64,000 nt of DNA from Diploscapter coronatus (GCA_964036155.1 OZ038422.1:15399201-15463200); one strand, 5' to 3'; shown: positions 1-13,766, counted from the first letter of the stretch. Notes: a model not told the origin generated them from the letters alone. Numbers and translations are program-made.

Positions 1-2329
1 AAATTACTTTTACAATATCCAATGTGGATATAAAATTTGGAATAATGGCGCCAGCCCCACCTATAACTAATTCCTAAACCTTCTTTAAAAAGAATGGACA
101 AAAAATCTTTTTTACCTGATAGACTTGATTTGAATTGGGTACAAAAGTTCCCGTAATAAAAGGTAATACAAGCATATTTTTCGCGTAATAAAGTTCGATA
201 TAATTCTTTTTGATAGTCCAATTTCGGCTATTTATATCATCCCATGTAAGAGCTAAAAATTTTCACCATTTTTAAGAACACACTTTTGTGATGTTTTGAA
301 AACTGCAACTAAAATAATTGCTGATAGTCCAGTTCTTGGTATAATATTTAGACCAAAATCTTTTCAGCTTATTCTCTTAATTCTCTTTGACTCACGGATC
401 GGGGCTTCCAAATAAGTCATGGATAATTTGATCCCTTCCTCCTCCTCCTCGTTAATTGGAAATAATGTTCGACTTGCCAACAATCTATTGGTAATTATGC
501 ATCACTGTGATAGGCTAAAGATCAGTAACCTGTTACTTCTTGGACCAATCATGTATTCGTCGACGATTTCATAACAATTTCCCGATTTATTATTGCAAAT
601 TGTCGCAATGTGCTAAATTTCGAATCATGAGAGTAATAAAATTTCCCTCAAAAAACACCGTTGGAGTTATTTTTCATAAGTTGAATTTCAAACTGGACAA
701 GTTAATATTTTTTATTACCGAATGATTTTTGTTGAGCAAAAAATCACGAATCATTCGCTCTTTTCTGGATATTTTTCGATTCGAATGAAACTCTACATCA
801 TAGGGCCATCTATCGATTTCGGGCATACGAGAATCTTCCGAATTTTTCATATCGAGCTCAAAAATAGTGTTTTCTCCAAAATATGAAATTTCAACTTACA
901 ATATTATCAATTTCTTGGCAAAGTAATGTGCGAATGAAACTTAGAAATATGGAATAGGTATAATTCGATGGTTTCATCTATTTATCCCAGATTATTTATT
1001 TTAGACGAAATTTAAACAGGAAAATTTCGAATGGTGAAGTATTAGTGATCGGAAATCCTAGTTTAGAATTTTTAATATTTTCACGAGACACGATGAAAAA
1101 TGTTCCGTAGATACCCTATAGCCAATAATTTCACCCAAGAATGAATGCTTTTGCAGGTTATTCAGTTTTGCGAAAAAGAACTAGAGATTTATTTGAGCCA
1201 TGAAATCGAACAACTTCGACAACACAAATAATCATCTATTCTATTGTGTCGAATAAGAGGTCTCTACCCACAACCCTATTGCATTTTAAAAATTGCTGCA
1301 CATTGAAATAATTAGCCGTAACATACCTAAAATAGATTTTAGTGAGCATAAAATTTAACCAGCACTTCGAGACACTTAGGAAAATTGTGCTTTCATTCAG
1401 CAAATTTCAAATGCATAAATTTTACTAGAAAAAAAACCACTTGTCAAAGCGAAGAATGATTTCTAGCCCAACTCAAACTAACGATGGCAAATCTCGAGCG
1501 AAAATTACTCAAAGATGCAGGAGAAAATAGATCGCAAACTGAAATCAATCAGGAAAAATCGAGACACATTCCAATCACAACTATTGATTCACAATTCATT
1601 TTTTCCCTTCTTCTTTTGAAATTGAACTTCCGAGGGAACTTCTTTGACTTCTCTGGTTTAAATTCGAATTTAGGATTATTGATGAAGTTCATTTTATTTT
1701 CTGGTAGTATTTCTCGATGTTATCAGGGAAGCATCCGACTAGGAATGGCCGGACTTGTTTGTATCGCTGTAGTTGGGCCGTACGATTTTCGCTAGGTGTC
1801 AATTCGTGATGATCTCGAGTGCAATAGATTTATCTAGATTTTTCATCGAATCATTCAAAGATCCGCAAAATACGATACTAATTTTATGTGGAAAGAATGA
1901 TAAGATACGGGGGATATCTCATCCAAACCACAGTTAATCAAAATAAATCTGTTTATTCATCATCACTACCACACGTTACATAATAAATTGCAAAATTCAT
2001 ATAAATTGATTTCTCAAGATTTAAATACAAAATACTCGTTAATTCGAAAGATAAACCTGACAAATATGTTTGTAGATCATGATAGTTAGTTATCACAAAG
2101 TTTCAATAATAGCAGTAAGAAAATGAGTTTATAAAAATTTGGAAAATATATTGCCACCATCAGGACATGTAGAAAATTGAAAAATAAAAATCTCAAGAAT
2201 GACTAGTGAAAATTTCGTGACTTGTGAAATACGGCCATGTATACGTAGTTGAATACAACAAGATTTTCAAGTTGCCATACAAATTAGTGAGAAGGAAACA
2301 TGTTCTTCACAATGTGTAATTCTATGTCG
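1..2329. other. Intergenic, no gene recognised
   Basis: AT-rich sequence with only short uninterrupted frames (the longest about 100 codons at 1484-1795) and no chain of exons with matching splice phases or any recognisable domain. It lies downstream of the minus-strand nuclear hormone receptor gene. Nothing further is supported. Confidence 0.6.
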
Positions 2330-5098
2330 CTACTCTTCATTTCGGCCGTAATTCGTTACTTTTGATTCATCTCCTATCGTACTTTCACTGGCTCTAATGT
2401 TGCATTTGAATAATCCAAAGAATGAGACTCTGACATAGGAAGTTATCGATTCGTTTATCATCGGCTGAAAAGTATCATTTTCAAGAACTATTCATAACAA
2501 GAAGTAGAAGATGTTCTAGTGTGATCTTTGAAGCCAAATAAACTGAATTCTTGCGTTTTTTCTAACTAAAATTCAAGTCAACCTACAATGAAAATGGAAA
2601 TTGCCAAAATCAGCTCCCCAACTCGCTCAACTGCATCTTCGTGATTCATTCCGTTATTCTTGCAGAGCTCGAGTAAAGCCGAAATTAGCATATCCCTTTG
2701 CCGCACAGATTCTTTTCGCGCTTCTTCCGTGTACTTGAAATAACCTGAAGAATCAATTTTATTTGTGATAAATAAGTTCGATTTTGGTATGATTTTAGAT
2801 TACGGAAAGTGAAGTTACAAAATAACTACGAAAGAAAAATTAGTTCATTTCATTGAGCCATTTCGAGTAATGCAAATCTATGTCTGCATAAAAACTTTCC
2901 TCCTAAAGCGCGGAAAAGAAAAGTGAGCGAGAAATTGTTTGGGAGAAAAGTTTACGCAGCCCAAACCTATGTACCAGAGACGAGAGATTTTGAATTTTTT
3001 AAATTTATTTTTCTCGCGTTTTTGTTTCGTTAAAAAGCGCGTTTATACAGCTTATCCCTGTTATGTACATATGCAATTTTGTAATCTGGATTTCAATCTT
3101 CTATATTTTACAAATTCCCAAATTTACTTTAGTTTATAATCATGACGTGACCTACATATTTGGTAGATCGTCAACACTTTTAATAGCGCCATTTCTTCGA
3201 ATGTAAGATTTAGATATCGCAAAGGAAGCACCAGTTCTTGCCATTTTTGAATTTCGAAGGGAATAATTGATCTGGAAAATTCTCGATCAAATTATTTTTC
3301 TCGAAGACTTACGTATATTGAAAATGCTCTTCCTGACTGGCGAAATTCCTCATGGCTTCTGGCTCTCTGCCAGTTGGTGGGATTGGATCCATCGAAATGT
3401 AGGTTCCATTCCACAAAACTACTAATTGATCGGGAAATCCTGAAGTCATGTTTTCAGGATGAATTCGTGTCTATCTTTCATTAAGTTTTTCTTCAATTTC
3501 AATTTCAACATCACTACTCTCTAACTATGTTCAAAATTTAGTGCAAAATATAAATTTATCAGCTTCCAACCTAATTGCCACGAATACCAAGCACTGCTCA
3601 TCAAGCCATCGACGTAGCAAGCCAATCGAAATGTATGCTCCTGAAAAGCACACATCATAATTCAATTTTTGTCGCTGATGCTTGGTAATATGACTCCTTT
3701 TGTACTAATTCAACTGTTCTGTTTCCAAGCTTTCCAAAAACTACATGTTAGAGTTATATGCATGTAAATGTTACCTTATCCTCGGTTATCATAACATCGA
3801 TGCCAGGCAATTGTTTGACGTAGTCCATGACTATGCTCGCATCCTGACGGCAGTACGAAGTGTGCGACTTCAAATCGAATTTCGCGAGATCTTCTTTGCA
3901 GAATGGCTGAAAAATTCATAAAATGCAAAAATTGAATACACAATTATTATTTTGAAAATTGTGACAGTTTTTCCTATTCTAACAAATTATCTACTCGAAA
4001 TAGAACGCCTACGAATTTTATTCAGAATTGAGGTGTTTCATTTTCGGCAATCATCTCATCTCCTTTGTGCACGTTTATGACATTCCTTCCATTGTATCGT
4101 AAACGGTCAAGTAATATTCACAAATAGACCTACGATTTTGCAAGTCTCCGAGAATATGCCTTCTATGGGCACTTTTGTATAAACAATTCGTTTCCGACGA
4201 TTGCACTGCATTTCATTTTCGATGATACGATTGAGCATTGATGAAGGCGTAGTTACAGAGGAAATATCTGTACAGCAGACTAAAAAACATTGTTGATGAA
4301 AAGTTTTTTTTTTATAAAATAAAATTTACCACTTGGAGATCGAAGACTCGGATCTCTTGAGATGTCCAGACTTTCGCTTGACGTTGAGGGTCTAAATTCG
4401 TGTGTTATTAACAAAGATGACCAAACCCTAACATAAGATCAGACTTGTATTCGCTTATTAAGAATTATGGATTGATTTGAAATTAACAAGTTTATGCATT
4501 TCTCTCATATCTGAGCTTGGTACACATTTTTTGAAGAACTTACCGCAATTGTGGAACATCTTCGGTAACTAGTTCATTCTTGATCAAACTTCGTTTACGT
4601 CGCTGTTTTTCATGAGATTCGGCTATTGATTGAACTACTGAACTTTAAAGATAAAAACCAAAATGCCAGAAACAGTATACATTCAGGATTCATTCCAGCA
4701 TCTAGACATCGAGTGTATCTACATTTTCTACAAGCTGCTCGCATATCAGTGTCTGAAACTGATAACTAAAAAAACTAGAAAATTGATTTACCTTTATCAA
4801 ATTTGCATTTTTCGTTAGAATTGCACGGATATTTCAGATTCAAGGCTACAGTTCGTCGGAAGAAAGCTGCACATCTCTAAAAAAGTAAAATTTAAAATAA
4901 GAAATAGTTAATACTAAAAGTTAATGACACCTAAAATCGTATAAAAGAGCACATTTTTTCTTTATCCGATCGTCACTGTTCTTCTACTTTCCCCAAACAG
5001 AAAATTTTCAATCACACCTTGCAACATTGTCCTCCAAAATGTAACGATTCACTAGTGTTACTCGTGCACACTAAACAAGAATACGGCTCCCGCATCAT
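2330..5098 (-). CDS. Nuclear hormone receptor (nematode divergent NHR)
   Basis: Predicted ligand-regulated transcription factor acting in the nucleus. Twelve exons in matching phase: 5098-5018, 4876-4792, 4752-4681, 4637-4544, 4391-4330, 4279-4134, 3906-3775, 3640-3571, 3439-3313, 3271-3156, about 2741-2584, 2464-2330. The first three encode a C4 zinc-finger DNA-binding domain: CLVC, HFGGQCCKRC and AAFFRR in finger 1, then a second finger with CNSNEKC and ACRKCRYTRCL. A basic hinge (KQRRKR) follows. A divergent ligand-binding domain comes next, with LVLPLRYLNLTFEEMALLKVL resembling the central LBD helices of nematode NHRs. The start is the first of two Met codons just before the first zinc Cys, so there is essentially no A/B domain. 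The 3' end is the weakest part: reading through the last donor (ATT|GTAGGT) would stop at 2578, whereas splicing in phase 0 adds the exon ending at 2330. Which nematode NHR it matches cannot be told. Confidence 0.85.
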
Positions 5099-6146
5099 TA
5101 TGGAAATCTGAAAATAGATCCTAAGCGAGATACGATAGGAAACGAGATTATTATGCAAGTACTGCAAGTAAATATGAAAACTCGATAAATGTACGCGCAT
5201 GTAAGGTAAGAATGCAACTCGATATTTTTGAGATTTTGAAAACATGATATTATAGTTGAAATGTCTAACTTCGTAACCATGACACCAGGCCGTGAAACCA
5301 AAATGAATAAGGAAATCGCACTAAAATGTAGCATACTAACAGAAAACTAAGTAAAACTGAAGTATTGGATTTGTTTACTTTGAAAAACATTATGATATCT
5401 TTCAAATAAATTATTTATGAAAGTATATACGATATAGAAACTTTTATTTAGAGTAACTTCACAAATAAGAACTACTTAGCATAGAAATGGCCTCATAATG
5501 TAAATGAAGTGGATGAAAGGACGTTAAATTTGCAAAGCTCAAAAGATTAGTTCACAGTAAATTACGTTTACTTCAATAAATTATCAAAGATCAAGAATAT
5601 TCTTGATCGAATTTTCTAAAAATCACTTTTTTCGCATAAAATTGCCAAAATAGACCGGGTTTTCACGAAAATCGATAAATGATGTTTGTGAAGACAGAAA
5701 GAGAAACGTAAAATGTCAATGTTGGTGTTGCATCGCTATATGTTTAGTGAATGAAAGGTCAATGGAAAGGGAAGAGTGCGGAGAGAAACAAAGTGAGGAA
5801 ATGAGACCACTTATCTTTATCTATAAACGGGCATGAAAATGGGAATGAAATAAATTAAAAGTTGAAATGCAACACATTATGCAAGCATAAACCAAACATA
5901 ATCACCAAAATCGCTATATTTTATGAAAAGATAACATTTTTTTTTGCAAAAAATACATTTTAAGGCGTAAAACATTTAGATAAAATCTAAAGTCTAAGTA
6001 GATCGATCTTTTTTCTAACTTTATTGAGATTTAAAGCTCATGTGCCAATGTACCATCTTCATATATTGTTAGGAATGGTGTTAGACATTTTGTTGCATTA
6101 TTATGGTAAGGAACAATTAAAAATTATGAATAACTGCCATTTTCAT
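5099..6146. other. Intergenic, AT-rich, 5' region of the NHR gene
   Basis: About 1 kb between the start of the NHR gene and the stop of the upstream chemoreceptor gene on the same strand. It should hold the NHR promoter. No exon, RNA gene or clear repeat was recognised. Confidence 0.5.
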
Positions 6147-8105
6147 TTAATATCGCGATGACTGCTGATTGTGCACAAAACCGGAGAGATTTCGTGAAGT
6201 CACCCCACCAAATGAAGTCTCGTTGTGGGTCGAACTTATTCCTCGATGAATCCTTCTTCGTGTTATCATTCGAATTACTGCTCTGCGATAGTCTGAAAGC
6301 TCTTGCCAAATTTAAACATTTTCGGCTTCACATGAAATTTGTTTGAGAAAAGTATAATTTCAATTAATTTATCTTGTCCAAAATACCTGGAATCATAAAC
6401 AGTACCACAATAGGATCGCACAAGGGATAAAACGACATGAATACACAGATAATACTCGTATATTTGCCCAGGTTCCAGCCAACAAACGGTGCGAAATAAA
6501 ATACCGATACTGGGCCGAAGCCTGTGGCCAAAGGAACAATCGTCTGGATATTATTCCATAAAATCGAGCATTTCTCAGAAATTATATTACCTGGCAGAAC
6601 AGCGCCTTGAATAATTGAATTTGCAATCGCTTAGTTTTTTCGCTGATCATTTCAACGTTTTCCTTGAGCGTAGTGTGGATTTTATAGCAGAAGTAAAAGA
6701 TAATGTAGACCACGATGGCAACCAGAAACAGCATGTCCACACAAACTCCCAAGTCTTTCCAACGCGGCACCAACCCAGTTGGGGTTTCAGTCTGAAGAGC
6801 AACAGTTTTAAAAATGGATGTTTTCCTGTCTTACAAAATACTTCAGCGTCATTAGATGAATCTCATCAACGTTGACTTGGAATGCTTCGGCGATAGGTCT
6901 AAAATTATAAGATTCTTAACATTAAAAGATATGCAGAATTTAAGCTTTTCTTTTTTTTTTTTTAAATAAATTACAAAAATTACTCTCGAACGGATTCTAT
7001 CGATTCTCGATCTGGCTGATAGCCGAAGTACACCGATGCCCAATAATTAATCGAGTACAAGACGAATGCGATCACCCAAATGAAGCAATATGGGTAGTCG
7101 AACCAGTACAGCCATTGCAGTCTGAACATGCAAGAGAAATCAATTTCTGTATTTCTTAAAAATATCTGATAAACTCAAATGAGAAGTAAATCGGGTGTGA
7201 ACTTTGTTTATTCTTAGATGCATAAACTTGAACCTTAAAATTTTTTCACACTCTCACCTAATATAGCTTTTATATCTTCTTCCAAAAGTAGAAAACTCAT
7301 TTCACCTACTTGCACAGTGTGAAGAATCTGTAGATGAAGTGCATGGCGATAAGGACCATGCTCATTGCGTAGGCTGCTGGATAGAGACAGGCAATTGCAG
7401 AGGCATATTTGTAATGTCGAATGAACGATGTCGGGAAGAAGCATTTCGTATGGCCCCAATCGAACATGTTCTAAATTATTATCACTCGGAAAATGTGAGC
7501 GAAATTAAACTCTAAGTGTGTGTTCATACTCCACTCACGCTCACGTGGGCCGAAAGAAATAGCACGCAAAGGTGAGACAGAAAAAGAACATGTCTTCTTT
7601 ACGTATCTCATTCTCGCGTGCTGTTTATTTTTCCTTATAAACATTGAATTTAATTCTTATTTGTTCCAGATTAATAGATTAATTTCTTGTTATTTTGGAA
7701 TAAAAATGTGATTCCATTTTTCACATTCCCACGACATTGTCTGGAACTTCTATCAAAACGGCGAAATTCTGCAAAATATTCATGGCCGGTGAAAGTTTAA
7801 AATTTCTTAGCTCACCAATTCAGGAGTTATAAAACTTAAAAACTAGCTTACTGGAAGAATAATGATTTCGATAATCGCATAATAGACTCCGAAAATAGCG
7901 AATATCAGCATCAGATATTTGTAATTGCCAAATTCAGCTCTCGAATAACGTTTGATCACAAAGCATAGAAATAAGTTCATGAATATTGCCAAAATTGAAG
8001 CGACCTGAAGCTTATAGCTTTTGGATTTTGAGAAGGAAACTGACTTACAGTTTGAATGTTGTGAATAGTTTCATTGCCCTTGAAATCGTTGCCAGTTACG
8101 TTCAT
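6147..8105 (-). CDS. Str-family seven-transmembrane chemoreceptor
   Basis: Predicted G-protein-coupled chemosensory receptor of the nematode Str/Srj group, about 370 residues, the usual size. Nine exons join in phase: 8105-8049, 8004-7852, 7768-7733, 7470-7310, 7121-6984, 6898-6835, 6791-6591, 6543-6387, 6292-6147. Family hallmarks are visible. TM1-TM2 ends in GNYKYLMLIFAIFGVYYA. MHFIYRFFTLC follows TM3. KTKRLQIQLFKALFCQ precedes TM6. The TM7 region is FYPLCDPIVVLFMIP, running into DYRRAVIRM across the last splice junction. The C-terminal tail is basic, then Ser/Thr-rich. The acceptor of the last exon was chosen because only it gives the conserved DYR motif in frame. The 36 nt third exon is the least certain, since its donor (GTC|GTGGGA) is weak. 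It lies tandem to the NHR gene, with no sign of a shared transcript. Confidence 0.88.
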
Positions 8106-9719
8106 TATTGGCACAATGGCTAAATGATTAGATAATGCTAATATCTAAAATAACTCAGGTTAAGATACAATAGTACTTAACGGGCTGTTTCCGGAAGTGA
8201 ATAGGGATAATTGGATTGATAACTTGATAACGTTCAGTCTAGAAATTTCAATTCATTCAAAGTGAGTGTAATTTATCGTGAACTTATAAAGCGAGTTCAA
8301 CTGCAGAGCGATAATCAGATCTAAGGAGAACGATCGTCATAAAATAATTGATATTAAACCGCGGTATGTTTCCCTGACAAATTTCTCTCAAACCTGTCAC
8401 TTGCCAAAATTTAACGTGTGCAAAATGGTACCATAATTATAATTTCATTTTGTCTGACGGATGCGCTCCTTAGGTCCAATCATAGCATATACGTAGTTTG
8501 AGAAAACTTAAAAGATTAAACATTTGAAAATTTAAAAGCGAAAACGACCTGATTTTTTTTTTCGAAAACCCAAATATTTAAAATATGAAAATTAAAAAGG
8601 GTACTTTTAAGTGAATTTTTCACAGGGTGTGTGTCGGCTGGAAGTAGAGAGGATAAGCAATCTTTAAAGAAATTTACCCAGCCGATTATTTGCGGCTCTG
8701 GAAAAATTCCAAGGACCGCGAAGTTCTATAAGCAAGAGTTTCTGGTATGATATTAAGGATTTATTCAGGAATTGTAAAGAGCAAAAATAAACTCCAAGCC
8801 AGCCAAGGAGCTGAGCTTTCCATTACTATGAAAGTGAGAGATAAAACGTGAAAGATAAAAGAAAAAACATGCTGCAGAAATGATACAGCATGGTAAAAAG
8901 ATGTAGATCCAAATATAAAAAGGGTGAGCAGTTGCACAGGGTGCAAAGTGAAACCTCCTACTCAATACGATATGTGTGCGTGTGTGTGTGAAAAATTTTG
9001 TGCTGTTGTTATCTAATTTACTTGCAAGCTTATGACGTTACGTCCATTGCAGTTTATTTTACAGTGATAATAAATGAGCTATTAGAGAATCCTATATAAA
9101 ATGTGAATCAAAAATAGCGGAAAGTTAGCCGTGAGATAATTTTATTGTCATGACTCTTGAATAACAACAAGGAAATGACTATGCCCTAGACAATAAACGC
9201 TTTGGCAGCCGCTTGGCATGTTTTTTTTTCTAGAAAACTGACGGAAAGTTGTCGCTGCTCGAGTGAGATCGTACCGTTATAAGTTTGGTGAACAAATCTT
9301 TCAGATCAACAATGATTATAAAGGATCCAGTCCCGAAAATTTTATGTCTTGGTCGAACATTTTCGTTTACATGCTACTGAATAGCAACATGAGGAATCTA
9401 GAAAAGCAGGCAGTCGGTCTCTATATCGAGCAGTCTTCTTCTATTAGTACGCCACGAGTTCAAACAATATTCATTAATCGGTAGATTCGCGATTTTAAAA
9501 GTATCAAATATTACAAATTTGCAATAAATAAATTAATTAGAAATATACGATTAAAGTTTATTCTGAGATTTATAGACAAATTAATAATAATAATTTCACC
9601 TAGCCAAACGTGTGATAAATTAGAATAAAATTAACAAAAAACCTTATGAAGGTAAAAATTAAAGGAAAATGCTGTTAGGTGCCGTTATGCAATGTATAAT
9701 TTCAGTTTTAAAAAAAAAA
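8106..9719. other. Intergenic with short (GT)n run
   Basis: Region 5' of the chemoreceptor gene and 3' of the next minus-strand gene. It holds a short GT microsatellite near 8971-8989. Open frames on either strand are short and lack phased splice partners or recognisable domains. Confidence 0.5.
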
Positions 9720-11364
9720 TTATTTCCTCATCTTCATTTCCGTTTCTTTGAGTGCAGCTCGAAAGTCTCCTTCACTCGGGAAACAGAAATATTTGATTTT
9801 TAGGTTCAAATCGCAAAATTTTTTGTCAGTGCAACAACCCTCTTCAATAGCGTAATCGCTTGAGAATTCATATTTGACCCAAGCGAAAAGCCCTGCTGAA
9901 ATGACAGGCCTCGATTGCTTCTCTCGAATTCGTTGCTCGGCTCTGGCAGAGTTCAGAATCCTCTTGATCGTATCTTCCAGCATGATTTTGACGTCGTTGA
10001 TATTCACCATGAGCTCCATCGTTTGACCGTTGTAAATGGCTGTCACAGTTCTGTAAATTAAATAATGCCTTACTGCTAAATGATAAAACTGGATTTCATT
10101 AGACAATGAGAATGATGAATCAGGAACAATAAAATACGTATATTCAAATGACGAAATGAACTCACAATACTCTCTTATTTTATTTTATAATTTTCAAAAA
10201 TATATAAATGCTGATTTTGTAGACTCGTATTTTATAAGTATAATTTATGACCAAAGGCTTCTTTATCAAACGCATACTTACTTGCAAGCTGTGATGATGG
10301 ATTGCGCCAGAGAATTAGCATCACTTGTAGAGGTGACTTCTCCATGGAAATGCTGCGTTTTTTCGTTCAGATATTTTGATTCTGTCAGCTCGAAAATCTC
10401 CCCAGCCTTGATCAGCGCGTTGAACAGATGTGGATCCGAGAAGGCATAATCGGCAAATCTGGCATTGTGAGCGTACTCCTCGAAGTACAGCCATTCGAAT
10501 GGATCGAAGCCGAAAAACTAAATTATATTTTTATGCAATATTTAGAAAAAAAAATCGTCAAAGTTCTCAACGAAAATCCTTTCCTGAATAATTAGGGGAA
10601 TCAATCTTACATTGATGTGAACAGTCGGGGATTGCTCTCAAAATTTGTAAAGAGATGTAAAAATCGGGAATTAGTCGTGTAAAAGCCGGCTCTGGTCTGT
10701 AGGACAGCCAAGATTTATATCCAACTGATCCCGGATTTATTCAGGAAAGCATTTTTCGCTGAGTAATTTGTGGTAGCGATATCGCGGTCTAAACGAGCTG
10801 AAAAGCAAGGGCGCCTTTCTCTTATCTTTGATGCGACGTGGAATATAGATTTCAAAAGTAGAACTACCTTCATCAGGCATGTGGTTGCACCACTAATTCC
10901 ACTACTGATAAATCCTCCAACGAATGGAATCGAGTTGACAATAGGGATATTGTTTGCCATCATGGTACGGACGATCCCCATCAGAGTATCCCGCTCCTCG
11001 TGGAGAATCCTCTTCTGCTGTTCCTTCGGCAAACCCTCGAGTCGGCCATTGATACTGTTCAGGTCTTTCTCGATGGCATTCAGCAACTGCACTTGATTAT
11101 TGTTCATCTCAAGTTCGCTCAAAAGTCGGTCAAGCTAAAATTCGTCATAAAATTTTTAATATGATCAAAAACTCAATGATACATAAGATTCTAAAATCCA
11201 AACTGAGAGTACGAAACCTGCTAATTGATTTGAACCACTAGCAGAAAATTTTTAAAAAATCAAATAAATTTGAAATGATAAGAAAATTCAATAGCAAATG
11301 CATCAAGTTGCTGTAAATTGTTGACAATGAAAACGTGAAGACATTCTACCTCTTTGTAAGTCAT
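9720..11364 (-). CDS. Unrecognised nematode protein, about 282 aa
   Basis: Four exons join in phase: 11364-11350, 11134-10868, 10517-10282, 10050-9720. I do not recognise the family. The N-terminal third is predicted helical and charged (LDRLLSELEMNNNQ, LEGLPKEQQKRILHEERD). It is followed by a Gly-rich hydrophobic patch (IPFVGGFISSGISGATT) that could insert in or cross a membrane, but no signal peptide is seen. The middle has FFGFDPFEWLYFEEY and many acidic and aromatic residues. The C-terminal part contains a Cys cluster (EEGCCTDKKFC) and ends in a Lys-rich tail. The start Met sits in a 15 nt first exon whose donor is GAG|GTAGAA, so an upstream start cannot be excluded. Codon pattern and consistent splice phases argue for a real gene. 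Function is unknown. Confidence 0.6.
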
Positions 11365-11577
11365 GCTGAGCAATGTTTCGAATGTTTATATGACCGAGAG
11401 ATTTTTAAGACTATTTTTCATTTTTATATAACACATCTTAGTAATAATACGTAGTATTGATAGATTTTTCGAACGATTGATAAATGAGAACGAAAAATAG
11501 CTAAGAACTTTAATGTGGCATTTTCCAATTATAAGGTCATTCTAGTATATGATGGAATATCAACTACAATGGAAATT

Positions 11578-13383
11578 TTAATGAATGTATCTATTGGCTA
11601 TTGTTTCATCGCACATTCCATGAAAATGCCAACTTTCGAGATCATTGTAGATTTTGTGTTCTTTGATAGACAACTGAAGACGTCGGCACAACTCGCAGAA
11701 ACCCGTCAGATCATCGTGCTCAAGCGTTATTCTGAACCATTTAATTTGGAGAATTCATAATGACAATTTTATCTCATTAAATTTTTAATGAGTAAAAATT
11801 GCAATGGAAATCAAAAATTAATTTTAAAAAAGCAATTCCTCAAAATACTTGCTTGTATTCCTCTCGCCACTTGTGATATTTGAGGTAGAGATTCTTGTCG
11901 TTGGCGATTTGATTTATCCGCTTAGCGAATTCATCGAGATTTTCGAAGTCATCAATTGCAATGTAGGAATCCTCGGGGGCTCCGACGTTTCGATAATATT
12001 TCCTCGAAAGAACGATTGGAACAGCCATCCTCGGATGCAAAGACTTGTAGAATTTCTCAGTCACATAATCCTTGCAGTTCGTGTTTTCCATCGCAAAGTA
12101 GAATTTGTAGGGCCTAAAATTTCACGAATAATTTAATCCTCAAAATATGAATGAAACTTGATTAGCCTAGTAACGCATTCGTCCGATTGCTTGTCGACTC
12201 CGTCGCACCCCGGCGCTGCTCGCCCACATTTACCGAATTTATCAATCTGAAAAATTTGATTTTGGAAAAAGAAAGCGTCTTTAGGATCTGATTTGATGAA
12301 GAGCTATTTTAGTAAAATTTTCTATCATACGAAAAACTAACTACCAATGAAATTTATTTTCAAATAAAAGTTACTTTGAGTTCTTTGGACTCCAGTTTCC
12401 TCAGGAGATCACTTCGTCTGTTCGTTGCTCTGCAATTGCTAGCCAACCAGACTACTGAAGGCAAAGACGAATTCTTCATAGCCCAAATCTCTTCGTAATC
12501 GATATCTTCTGAAATCATCAGAGATGCTTGGAACATTGGGTGCACAATATTACGCTTTCTGTCCATTTTCGCAAAAGTTCCATACGGATACCAAATATCC
12601 GAATCTTGACGATAAGTCATCGTCCAATTCATGATTCCTGAAATGCAAATGAAACTTTCATAAATTCATTTTTTAATTTTAAGGACAAACTTTTACCGCT
12701 TGGTGATTTGAATCGAGAATTATCTGGACTTTCCAGAGAAAAGACAATGTAGGGTTGATTAGGATTCCTTTCCACAGGCAACATATTTGGCTTGAAATCA
12801 GGATCGTGAAAGACAACTGCATCTGCGCTTTGGATATCCTCTATCCGGTTGGTTAGATGACAGTAACCCTGACTATGAATGAAATTATAAAGGTACATTA
12901 TGAAGATCGACCCTTTTTAGTTTCAATTTTTATGTGATTGCACAAACGACAAGAAGCAACTTTAAGCATTTCTGATGAAGATCAAATGTAGATAATACAA
13001 TTCATGACGTTCATTCATAATTCTGGTACATAGATATTATTAGAGCTTATTTGAATATAAATCTGAAAGATACCCTTGTGGAATGGCATTCCGGTAAGAG
13101 CCAATCATCAGAAATGTTCCAGAGAAAGAATTTCGTGGCTGCATAAATCGTCACATTTTTGTGGTTAGTCCAATTTGCTAGTGTTGAAAATGGTCTAGTT
13201 TTTGGAATGGTGTTATCTTCAGATTCTAAAATTATTCCTTCTGGTAACGAATAAAATTTCCCTTCATAACTAACCAATTGCAGAACGCATGAATGAAAAG
13301 TTAGGATAGTAAGGCATGTAATACAAGAATAAAATTGAACTGTAAAGTATTGTGATCAATATCCCATAAAAAAAGATTTTCAT
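11578..13383 (-). CDS. Alpha-1,3-fucosyltransferase, copy A (GT10, type II Golgi enzyme)
   Basis: Predicted to transfer fucose from GDP-fucose to GlcNAc of N-glycans or related glycans in the Golgi. Seven exons, about 396 residues: 13383-13275, 13225-13074, 12868-12697, 12637-12375, 12246-12167, 12113-11853, 11731-11578. Exon 1 encodes a short cytoplasmic tail and signal anchor (FFYGILITILYSSILFLYY), then a stem with N-glycosylation sequons. The catalytic domain shows the GT10 signatures VFHDPDF, FSLESP, NWTMTYRQDSDIWYPYG, a SNC..T.RR segment, FGKCG, and the donor-binding motif MENTNCKDYVTEKFYK near residue 265. The C-terminal exon is Cys-rich (GFCELCRRLQ). Introns 5 and 6 keep frame only if they use GC donors (ACTAG|GCTAAT and TACAA|GCAAGT). 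The copy-B equivalents use GT. Frame is otherwise intact, so it is probably functional if GC-AG splicing occurs. It is tandem to copy B. Confidence 0.88.
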
Positions 13384-13766
13384 TTCACATTCATTTATTT
13401 CAAAAAGGAAGTTTCCCGTAAAAGATACCAGATATGGATCCTTGATTTAGAAAAATCGCAAAGTAGGGCTCATCATAAAATCGATTGTCCAAAAATATTT
13501 GCAGATTTTTATACGATTAATTGGCGAATGAAGGGTTGGTGTAAAATTTAACTGGGCAGGTGAATAGTAAAAATAGAATCAGTATTGAGTATTGTTTCTA
13601 TAAGAGGATTATCAATATTGCGAGAATGAGATTGAAAATACTGATGATTAGTGCATAATGTTTGCTATTTCAAATCTGAAATCTGAAGACTACGTGTACT
13701 AACAATTCGAAATGTGCGTTAAAATTTAGCAATATGTTTATTGCCAATTATTGATTAATTGAGATA

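Noticed and set aside
1484..1795. 103-codon open frame near the left end
   Set aside because: No splice partners, no domain, and codon pattern not distinguishable from the surrounding AT-rich DNA.
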